This document shows positions 39,536-50,600 of a DNA stretch of 64,000 nucleotides, piece by piece. The translations under genes were made by a program, and so were the position numbers. The stretch's first letter is position 1. Each line of letters begins with the position of its first letter. Location of the stretch: the NCBI GenBank assembly GCA_963082875.1, contig OY720101.1:5952001-6016000 (forward strand), given 5' to 3'. A model generated the notes under the pieces. The model saw nothing but the letters and a program-made list of their open reading frames with translations, had not been told where the DNA came from and ran no database searches. Source of the stretch: Corella eumyota. Taxonomy: Eukaryota; Chordata; Ascidiacea; Phlebobranchia; Corellidae.

Positions 39536-42500
39536 ATGGATAAAATTAATAAACTTGGGGTTAATATATCGAATCCAAACGATGCAACCAAACTTATTCA
39601 ACTAATATCGCACCAGACTGAATATATTGACCAACTAGAACGAGAAAATTCTGTTATTGTGGTAATTTAAAAAAAAAAATTTTTGTTATAACAATTTTAC
39701 CATTTTCATACTTATTATTTATATGAAAATCACTGACACTTTTTTGGATCTCTTATGGAAGCATTTGGCACAAAACCAAATGGGGGTTTTAACTAATAAT
39801 GACAAATGTATAAAGAGATTCATTTTACAAAATTTGTGTTGTTAAACTTTACTAAAAGACTTTCAGAAAGACTATAAACTACAGCCATGATTTTTTTGTT
39901 CTAGCTCACAACAGCCCAGTCTGGAAAGTAGGGCAGCATGCACGCATGAGATTTTTTTCGGTAAAAAAATGCACACCTGAAATTAACATTTTGCACCCCT
40001 TGTTTTTGAAAAAATTTGCGCACGTGCAATACTGATGCCTTGTGGTAGCATATTTAAAAAATTTTGGCACCCATGCACCTGCGTTCAAAACTGCCCTTCT
40101 TCCAGACTGGACAACAGCCAGGATTTTTCTGTTCAAAATCCTATTTGTAACATTTGGTTACAACTTATTTCTTGTGTCGTGTTGTATTTTTCCACATGAG
40201 ATCTCTTGTATTTTGTGATTAAACTTTAAATAATAAACCATTTTCTGCACTTCAGGCGGAACTTCAAACTTTTAAATCAAGACTTCACAATGTTGTTGAT
40301 GAAAATCAAGCAATTCATGATGATTTACAAGGAGGAATTATATCCGAAACATTAAAAGAATCAAATGCAGTATTAGATCAAACAAACCTTAATTCTGAGT
40401 TAACACAATCAAATAATGTCACCCAACCTCAAATCAGTATTCCAAGGTATTGTTCCGTATTTAAATATATTATTAAATCTTTTATAGTTTGTTAGTTATG
40501 AATATAAACTTTTTTTAATTTTTTTTTTGGCCAATGATTTTATTATTAATTAATAAACTTGAACTTTAAAGCATGCCTCAAGCCAAATCAAATAAAGAAA
40601 ATATGGAAAAGTGGAAAAATGAATTGGTAGGTAATTAAAAACTTATATCTGTGTATACCACATATTGCAGAGTAACTCTTATTACTGCCTTGTAATAAGT
40701 ATAGTCCTTAAATACTGCAATGTTACTAGCCTAGTCAGCTTTGTTAATTTTTCAAGCGTTTTAAATATTTAAAGGATGCGGTATTTATTTTATTTTTTGT
40801 ATATATCTTTATTCACGAAAGGCTGAATGCGCGACCTGAATATAGAATAGCATCAGGTACTCCGACCCAGTCTGGAATTGCCTTTAGCAGTTTGTAATAT
40901 TATATAGATTATAATTGCCCGATAATTATGCTGCTGATTAAGTGCTGGCTCAGCAGGAGTTCATACCGTTTATAGTGCCTTACTTAAGAGCGATACAGCA
41001 TGGCAGCAGTGAGGATTGAACCCATGACCTTATGTGGTGTAGCAAGTGTTCTAATCACTACATCACACTGCTGGTATTAGCTGACTTAGTTTACTTGTTA
41101 TATACCTTTTAATAAAAAAATGTTATATTAACAGGCTCATGTGGAGGCAATGTATGCTGCTAAAATATCTGGGTTAGAAGTTCAAATTAAAACAATCGAA
41201 CAAAATTTAAAACTTTCCTTGCAAGAAAATCAAGAACTAAAAGAAAAATTAAAAACCCAAGTAAGTAATTTTAAATAACATTTCATATTTTTTATACCAA
41301 TTTATGGTAAACTATTGTTTTAAATATCATTAATTTAATATTCAATGTATATATAAATACTTTATTATTTTAGAATGACATTTTAAGTGGTGGCATCAAC
41401 AATAAAAGTGAAAAAGAAAATTTAAAAGAAGTTCAAAATCAAGTTAAATATGGAGTAAATGCTCCTATTATAGAAAGACTAACTCGGTAAAAGAAAAACA
41501 ATTGTTTTTTTGTTTCTTATTTATAAAATACACTAAAATATATCAAAGGCATTTTTTATTATTACTGATTTTTTACCAGAGAAAAAGATGACTTATTCAA
41601 ATCAACCGTCTCCTTGAGATCCACCATCAAAGATCAGCAACTCCAGGAAGTAAGTTTAAGAAGAGAGGTCCAAAAATCTTTGGAAGTTTTGGAGGATGTA
41701 CAATTCCAGAAAACCCAAGTTATGGTAATATAGTAAATGTCTTGCATTTTATTTAACTTTTATCGCAAAACTTCTTGCAAACAAAATATTTATTTATACA
41801 AAGCGGTTAATCAGTTAAAATATAATATTTGAATACCATGAATACAGTTCAACTTTTTTGTTATAAACGCTTTTGATCACAAGTATTTAAAAGTTAATTT
41901 GTGAAGCCTTTTTTTGGTAGTTAGAGAATGACCACTTAAGAAATGATTTGGAGTCTACACAGAAAAAACTTGAAATTGAAATTAGCGAGGGACAAAAGCG
42001 TACACTCGATGGGGTTTCTCAGCAAAGATCGTTTAATGCAAAAGAAATCGAAGATTTAAACAAAAAGGTTTTGGAAATAAAAAAAAATTATTTTACTTTA
42101 TATTGCCAATCCTTCTCATTTAACTGTATTTACATGACACCAATTTGTTAACAACTTTTTATTCTTACTACCTTAACCTATTTTCCCTTTATTGATTAAA
42201 CAAACTTGTTGATTTTATTAAAGGTTGGTGAGCTGATGGGAGCATGTGCACAATATGAATCCGCACTTGAGAGTGTCGGTAAAGAAAAGCAACTTCTACT
42301 TCAGAGATTAGATGAATCCAGAGCGCAACTTCTTCAAACCGAAAAAGATGTTGCAACTATGAGGGCTGAAGTAAAACAAGAAGTCCAATCAGCTTTAAAG
42401 GGTATTAAAAACCCAACTAAAAACATATTAAACTCACAGAAAATACTGTATTTACATTAAACTTTAACAAAGTTTTATATTTTTAAAACTGGCCAAATTG

Positions 42501-44137
42501 GAAAATAGTTGGGTACTAACATGATTTAAAACTAAGGCTTTCTGGGGTTTTACTAATTTTCCAAAAGAAGATCAGGCTTAAGTTATTTGGGAGGTTTTAT
42601 GTGTTAATTTTCGTTCCTGATATGTTCTAGGTTATTCTGGCGCTGAACAAGAGTTAAGAGAGACCAGAAACAAATTGGAACAAGAACTTATTAAAACCAA
42701 ACAAGTCAGTATTAACTTCATCCTTACAATTTGTTAACAATTATAAATTTTCATTGTTTTTTACATTTTTTTTCGTAGGAGCAAAGTCGATATGAACACG
42801 AAGTCATTGAACTGAGACAAAGGTTAACATCGGCAGAAACCCATTCCTTAACCATCCAGGAGTTAAATGTTACATTAACACAACAATTAAATGATTCCAA
42901 TGTAAAGGTATATATATCTATTATGTTTGGTTCAAGACAAAATTCAATCAACTACAACATGGTGTTTAGGTGGAAAGTTTTAAAATGAGATTTTCCTTTA
43001 TTTGTGATTTTAAATATAGGCTTCAGAAGAGAAAAGGTATTTTTAGGTTCTAGAGATTGATTTGTATTTACAGGTCAATGACCAAAGAATTACATTGGAA
43101 AAAATTGCTAAGACCAACAAAAGTGAGATGGAAAATTTAAAGCAAAGTGCTGATGAGAAAATTTCACAACTGGAATTCACTTTAGAATCCTCACAACAGG
43201 AATATGGTATTGTGAATAAAATATAGTTAAGATTACAAATATAATAATTACCATGAAATGGTTTATAGCTATTAACGTAACTCATAAAAATTTATTTATT
43301 TGCCTATATACTAAGTATAATATGTTACCACTTAATAAATATGATCAGAGAAAATGGTTGATTTAAATACAGAAAAAAGGTTGTCGGTGTTGGAGGGAAT
43401 ATGTTCAAGGCAATCGGAACTTACTCAAAAACTCCGCAAAGAATGTAAATCCCTTGAAGATGCAACCGATAAGCTGGCTACAAAATACAGAAGTGATGTT
43501 GGTAATCTGCAGCAGGAAAATGAACAAATGACTGTTCGACTACAAAGGTCAAATTTATTATCTTATAATTAAATACTCGATCTTGGTAACTGAAAACTAC
43601 AATTAACTTTGAAGCTTCTTATTTATTAAGTCAGAAATTTGCAAAAAAAGGAAATAAAGAAAGCTCACATAATGTACATATTTTTAATGAAACCGTTAAG
43701 GGTCAAATAAAGAAAAATTCAACAATAACATTGATTAAAAAAAATTTCTTAGGCTTTCAACACACAACAAGGAGTTGTCACAGCAGTGTGTCAAGCATGG
43801 TGTTACCCATAAGGCCATGAAGGAATTAATAGCAAGACTGGATGCCAGAGCACAGCTTAGCGGAAGTCAGGTCATTGACTTGTTAGACCGACAAACACAA
43901 CTTGCAAAGGACAAGGAGGTATTGAACGATGAGGTTCGATTTTTACAATCCCAGGTAAGATATGAATAAGTTTTTTTGATTATTTTTGTATTAAATCAAA
44001 TCCCTTTTATTTTGCAACTTTTATGAAAATGTATTTGATACATTTTTTACTGCCGTATTTTTAATGTTCGTGCCACTTGATTTATTCTTTTTTATGGTAT
44101 TGTTTAGGTTATCCCTAATGAAGATTTGTCAAGTTGA
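39536..44137 (+). CDS. SDCCAG8: Centrosomal coiled-coil protein SDCCAG8
   Basis: Orthologue of the centriole/basal-body coiled-coil protein linked in humans to nephronophthisis and Bardet-Biedl syndrome. Fourteen exons: 39536-39661, 40256-40446, 40572-40626, 41135-41260, 41374-41486, 41580-41724, 41921-42067, 42224-42401, 42631-42704, 42779-42907, 43074-43206, 43349-43547, 43753-43954, 44108-44137; 1848 nt, 615 aa (human about 713). Nearly the whole protein is predicted coiled coil. Diagnostic matches to the human protein as I remember it: ISHQTEYIDQLERE near the N-terminus (human INDQSQYIHHLEAE); ELTQKLRKECKSLEDATDKL (human FLTKLKEECCTLAKKLEQI); and ELSQQCVKHGVTHKAMKELI (human ELEEQCVQHGRVHETMKQRL) followed by VIDLLDRQTQL. 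The last exon encodes only ten codons including the stop, as expected from the short human C-terminal tail. Exon 7's donor (G|GTTTTG) is weak. Confidence 0.92.
39916..40110. mobile_element. 195-bp MITE, hAT-like, in SDCCAG8 intron 1
   Basis: Terminal inverted repeats of about 20 bases: the left end starts CCAGTCTGGAAAGTAGGGCA, and the right end read in reverse starts CCAGTCTGGAAGAAGGGCAG. The element is flanked by a perfect 8-bp direct repeat, ACAACAGC (39908-39915 and 40111-40118). An 8-bp target duplication is typical of the hAT superfamily. There is no transposase. Confidence 0.88.
40795..41090 (-). mobile_element. tRNA-derived SINE, nearly full length, in SDCCAG8 intron 3
   Basis: Minus-strand copy of the family at 16.8 kb. 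In reverse it shows the head GTGTGATGTAGTGATTAGAA, the B box GGGTTCAATCCTCACTGC, GCTGTATCGCTCTTAAGTA, GAGCCAGCACTTAATCAGC and the 3' body. An ATATACAAAAAATAAAATAA-type tail lies on the low-coordinate side. Confidence 0.85.
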
Positions 44138-44609
44138 TTTCATTGCAGTACTTTGGTTGTTATTTTTTAAAATTTAGATTTTTTAATGAGGGAGATTGTA
44201 AAGTTTTTGTTGTTGAATATATATGCAAAGAAAATAAAATTACACATACATATTGTTAACAGCAAAATGTTTTTGAAAAGAAAAAGAAATAAATAAACAA
44301 AAGATTTCAAGATCTCGAAAACGTTTTTGAAGCAGACCCAAAAAGCAATTTTTTTTGCCGAAAACTTGTATTTGTTTAGAAATATTTCAACTTGTAGAAA
44401 AAAAAAAATTACAAGCACATTGCCTACTAACAACAGTCAATAAAAAAGCTGTTGCTATCCTCAAAAAAAGACTTCTTCGACTCATAAAGGCTCTTTCTGC
44501 ATTAAAATCCTCAAAAATAAGATTTTTAGCACCGTCACAATAATACTCAACAGAAAAGTATTATGTCATCAATTTTTTTAAATATTTTTTTTGTAATTTT
44601 TGGCCAAAC
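44138..44609. other. Convergent 3' ends of SDCCAG8 and MTA
   Basis: SDCCAG8 has AATAAA signals near 44229 and 44288. A minus-strand AATAAA at 44081-44086 could serve MTA; if used, the MTA 3' UTR would overlap the SDCCAG8 last exon in antisense. Confidence 0.4.
44288..44293 (+). terminator. Poly(A) signal of SDCCAG8
   Basis: AATAAA about 150 bases after the stop codon; another lies about 60 bases earlier. Confidence 0.45.
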
Positions 44610-47600
44610 TTAGTCGTCAATAATGATAGGTTCAGAGATGATATTTTTAATGGCAGGTTTTGGTATTGCAGCAAGCTTTACAAGACTTGTTGGCATTGAA
44701 ATAACTGTCTTTGTTGGTCTGCGAGCTGCACTGCGTTGTGTGGAAGCCTTTAATTGCTTTCGTAATTCCCTAAAACAAGATTTTTAAATTAAAAACTTTT
44801 TTTAACAGTAAAATTTTGACACATTTAAAATTTGAAAAAGAAACTTTCAAAAAAATTAATAGTGCCAGTTTTTGCTGAAAATTTAAAAAAATAAAAAAAT
44901 TTTTACCTGATTTTGTCTGTGCAAACAAATAAAATATCGTCCGAATTATCCATTGCATTTCCACATCTCTTTTTCTTTTGTGGCCCATTTACTATTCTCT
45001 GTTTTGGAACAAGAAAAATTTTATTAAAATAATAAAACTTTGTTTATAAAATATAAAATAAAATGTTTTACTTACAAATGATGATGTCTTGTTGCTATCT
45101 CCAGAACCAGCTAAAACAAAAGAAAAAATTAAAAATATTTATCAAAATTAAAAAAATATTTAAAGAAAATTTTTCTTACTGTCAAGTCCATTTTGATGTG
45201 GCCTTTTGAGTGAATTTGAAGTAAGCATATGATGGTGGTTGTTGTTTGTTGATATTTTTCCCCGCTGTTGGTTTTCTGATGGTTTTGCGTAGTTATTAAC
45301 ATGGGGTTCTGCATCGAAAATTTGGTATTGTAAATTTAAAACAAAAAATTTAATCATTAAAATTGGTATACCAACTAAAATTCAGTACACTTAAATTTTA
45401 ACTACTTTAAAACATTTTTTTCTACAGAAAAAAATCAATCAGCAATAACAAAAATTGCATTACTTTGTTTAATTTAAAAAAATATTTTAAAATGAGATGC
45501 AGCTAAGACACAAATTAGAACCAAATTAAATAAAAAAATTCTAAATACAAAAACATAGCATTAGTCATTCACCTATATTTCTATATAAATAAAGGTAAAC
45601 ATAAACACACATAATCTAACTAACTTGTTATAGCAGTTTGTTGATTAACACTCTGTGGAGTCAATGACGAAATCCGGGTGACGACTTTTGACAAGGGAGG
45701 CCACTTTTTAGGGGTGAATTTCATTGCTACTTGGGGTGCGTTACCTAATCTCACTTGACCTTAAATTTAAAAAAATCAAATTAAAATTTAAAAACTAAAT
45801 TTGGTTTTGCAAAAATAAATTTAAAAAATAAAAAAATTAATTCTTACATTCTGCCTTAATTGCGGCAATATTAATAACTTCAAAAGGTTTTCGACTGTAG
45901 TGCCGCACCAACAAAATATCGTGACACAAGCGCCGCGCCAACCGCGTTAGTTTGGTGGCATTAAGGAAGAAGGCTTGCTTGGTTTTGTGGGAAATTCTTT
46001 GAGTTCGCTGAATTCCTGAATTTGACTCTCCACTTAATGTAGGCCTATATCTTAGTTCCTTTAAAATTTAATTAAAATTTGTTATCATGGTAAATGGTGA
46101 AGTGTTTCAGTTTAAATATGATTAAATTATTTTTTTTAAATTATACAATAAATTCCATTAAATTTACTAGTCGATAGCTCACCTTTTGGTTTTAACTGCC
46201 ATATGGTCATAAGTCAAAACAAATATTTGCCCCTGATTATTTACCCGCACACCACAAATGGCAGTTTTTTATTTTGTAGACTTATAAATTGGACATACAT
46301 AATCATCACCTAAGTTTCATTATATATATATGTTTTATTGTCAGGTACATGAATGCAACGTTTTAGATTAAAAAAAGGGGAAATAAATAGAGCCATAAAA
46401 ATGTTAATTAAATAAAACAATTTTAAAACTTACTTTATCGGTTCCCTTAATTTTATGATTCTGCATCCTCTCCAATCTGCTGGAAGGCGGCATTTTTAAT
46501 CCTCCGTATTTTTTCCAGTAATTCCAACAAGATGAACAGAGTCTGCACCCCATGTTTGGAGGACCCCACGTGTACCAGTGAACAGAAGTTGAACCTGACA
46601 AAGTTAAAAAAAATAGTTGAACCTGACAAAGTTAAAAAAAATATAGATTTAGGGCAAATAAAGTGCAAAATTTTTTATTTGTTATAACATTTAAGACACA
46701 CTGAACTTTTACATCTAAATGTGTTTGTAAAAAACAACACTTTTTAACTCTTGTTAGCATTCTCTAGTATGATCTTGTATTGGTTTGGTAATGTAACTTA
46801 CAGAAGCACCCTTCACAAGCCTTTCCAACAACATCTCCATTTACTGCTTTTATTTGGTTTGGATTTGGTTTATTGCTAAAAAATAAAAATAAAAAATTAG
46901 TTTTTCACAAACAAAAAAAATTAAGATTTTTTTTAAACAATCCCCAAAAACTTATATTCAACTTACTAATTAGGAATGTAAACTTGTTTTAATTTGCTCT
47001 CTGCATCAGTGGCTTTCACTCTTTTTTGTTGGACATACCGGTCTGATGTTTTCCACATGTAATAATACTCCACTATGCTTGCCAGCGACTTCCATGGCAA
47101 CTGTAATAAGAAAAAATTCAAATTAATACTTTTACCTTACAAAAAATAAATTAAAACATTTAGTTTTTGTAACAGATTATAATTATAAAATATGAGTGTT
47201 TAAGACAGTATTTAAACATAGTAAAATTTAAAATGTAGGCAGATTAAAAATATACAAAAATTGTAAAAACACTTAAAAAAAATAAAATTTGTATATTTTA
47301 ATAACAAAAATTGTCTTAAAAAATTTTTTTTTAAATGTCATTTTCTATTTTTTTAAATATTTTATTCTTTATAATAAATTAAATTAAAACTTACAAAATC
47401 TTGTTTAATGTCGATAAAATCTTTTCCGTATTTTTCCAAAGCCTCCTCGAACAAATTTGCTTCCGATGCCGACCAGTCCTCCATCTCATCTTTGCACAGC
47501 ATCGGACCTCCTTTAGGAACAAGGGATGCCACCGCATCCGAGATGTTGTAATTACTGAGATGGAGAGCATTCATCGCATGAAACTAAAAAAATTGAAAAA

Positions 47601-50600
47601 GAAAATTTTTTACTAAATTTATCAATTTAATCCAAAATTTAGGACTTTTTCGGGCAAAAAAAATTTATTTTATTAAAATTACTTTAATTTAAATATTTAA
47701 AAAATTAAATATTTGTAATTTTATTAAAAAATTTTTTTTTTTTGAAAGTTACTAAAGTAATATCTCTTGAAGCAGCAGCTGCACTCATATGTAAAGCAGG
47801 TTTTTGAACGGCAACATTACTGTCAAGTGCTCTTGCAAAAGTACCAACCGATCTGTAATTAAAAACAATTTTATTTTAAAGTTAAATGAATGAAATAACA
47901 TCAGAACAAAAATGTTACCTTAAAAACAATAATATTTTGATTTTTGGAGGTTAAATTTGTTAAAACCAGATTTTTTAAATTTATTAAACAAAAAAATTGA
48001 GAAAAAATTACATTTTTTAAATTAAAATCCAAAAAATTTCATCTACTAAAACAGATTGATTCAAAAAAATTAAAAACAAAAAGCACCCCGGATGGGACTC
48101 GAACCCACAATCCCTGGCTTAGGAGGCCAATGCCTTATCCATTAGGCCACCGGGGCAGACGAAAAATCAGAGCGAAAAAGCGATGTTATTGGGCGCGACT
48201 CGAGTTCTACGGTTTATAAACAAAAGCGTTTGTTAAACAAACGCATAAAAGAAAATAGTTCCTTAAAATAAAAAAAAATTTAATTAAAAAAGCTAAGAAC
48301 AATAGAATGCGCCCAGTCAAAATTTATTTTTTTTATTCTAGATGGTATAAAAGTTAAAGTAACGTCAAATAAATAGAATTATGTGTTTGTTTAAAAAATT
48401 CCTTGATTTTAGTTAATAATGATTTAAACATATGGACTTATTTTTTCGATGAACTGTAATAATAATAATAATTAATGATGCATCTTTGTGACGGATTCCA
48501 TACCGTATTGTACACTCTATAATATTGTTTTTTTCGTTTGTTTTAAAATATGACGTCATCGACAGACCAGTCGCTTAACAAAAGAAAAAGGGCCATTAAT
48601 ATAATCAATTCATAGTAAATATTACAGTAAGTTAGTTAATGCAAAAAGTTAACGAACCAAACAAGTCATTTCCTCGTGGTTTATTCACCAGTACTTACGT
48701 CGCTTAATTAAAAATCGTATTTGCAAGCGCAAGAACAAAACATGCGGTTTCAATACGACTGAAAATTTTCGGCGTTCATGATTTTGCTCGCATCTTATCC
48801 CAACGAAATTCGACGACTTGTATTACACAACGAGTCACGTGATTTTGGCCACGTGACCATGACAACGACGTGTGTCGAAAAAAAATAACGAAGCCGGACC
48901 GCCGCACACAAAAGGTGTTCTTTGCGACTTTCGATTGAGAGCCTGGTCACGTGACCCAGCACGCACTGCGAGATTGCCAACAAATGGTTCACAGTGCGGG
49001 TGTGACGTCATCAGCGCGCGCGCACACCCGCAATCGACGCGTGCGCGTTCTCGCGCAGCACACGCACCCACATGAGTTGTTTCGAATCAAATTAGACTTG
49101 CTCACGGCGGAAGAACACCAAATTGGTGAGAATTACCACCACAAAGAAACCGACATCAGGCTAATTGGCCCAGAGTCGCGCGTTCAAAATTATTAAAATC
49201 AAAAAAAATAAATCAAAAATTTTATATAAAACTAACAAAAATTGGTCCCAAGATATTTTTCTTTAAAAAATTTAATTTGTTTACCAAAACAAGATACCGT
49301 TAACACTAACTAAACAAAGAATGTCACAAACAAAAGATGGAATACCATTAATAAATTTGACTAAACCTTTGTCTGTAGCCAAAGTTAACAAAAAAAAAAA
49401 AAAAAAATATGTGTGATTTTACACAAACATGTTGCAAGATATGGTGTAATTCAAACACAGGTAATTTAAGAAGGCAAACTTATATTTGTTATTTTAATGA
49501 CTGAAAAAAACTTTTATATTTCATGGTGATTTTCGAGGGAACTAATAACAAAAAAGTTATGGCAACTTTTTTTTAAAAAACAGTAACCGAAATTAAGAAC
49601 CGAAGGTATTTAAATTAAAAACTAACTTTTGGGTAAACAACATTTCTAATTCAAAATAATTTACTTTTAAGCTTATGTGTATGACTTTTCAGTAGGATAT
49701 ATGGTTTGTTCCTTAGTGAAATATCTTTAAAATTAACAACATTTTCATTTTTCTATACGAATAAACTTACGAGTATTAATATTTAATAACAATATAATTT
49801 GCATACAACACACAGTTACTAAATTTAATTTTACCTTACTTGAATGAAACAATAACCAATCGTTTAAAATGAAAAATTAGAAAATAAAAAAACTAGAAAA
49901 CGAAAAATTCCACCGAAACAAAAAAATTCCAAATTAAAGATTCTAACTAATGAACAAGGAATATTTATTTTTAATGGCTTTATAACCATTTATCCATTTA
50001 ATATTAATATATCAAATAAAAATTGGTATAAATAATATTTAAAATAAGTTACCTTGAAATAACTACAAATTGGTCGATTTGTTGACTTGACAGAGGATTG
50101 TCGGGAATCCATAATTGTTTTTCAAGTTTTTGGGAAAATTTCGTATCCACCTCACCTAAAGTTTTTATGAAGTGTTAAAAAGATCAAAGAAATAAAGTTA
50201 TCACCATGTAGGGTTCTAAGTTTAATCCCTACTGATTCCATTCTATAACTGCCTTAACAAAACTCACAAAACAGCAAAACAAAAAAGTTAAAACAAAATG
50301 ATGTCCAAGGTTTAATTCCATCTGCTCCTATGCCATAGCTGCTTAATAAAGTTAAAAAGGGTTGGAACAAAAATTTAACACCAAATAAGGTCCCCGATTC
50401 AATCCCCACTGATTTAATGTTTTACCCATCTTTTTAAGGTGCATAAAGCTAAAGGTGTCAAAAAACGTATTTGTCTTTAATTTACCTTCTTTTAATAGTG
50501 GTTGGATTTCTGCTTGGTACCTCGACCCTACTCTTATTTCACCCTTATCTGCTAGTAAGGTTTTCTGTGCAGGATCATACACCAAGGAATAAAAAAATGT

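Noticed and set aside
48795-49196. Several overlapping frames on both strands in the GC-rich island
   Set aside because: They arise because GC-rich DNA has few stops; none has a domain or fits MTA splicing.
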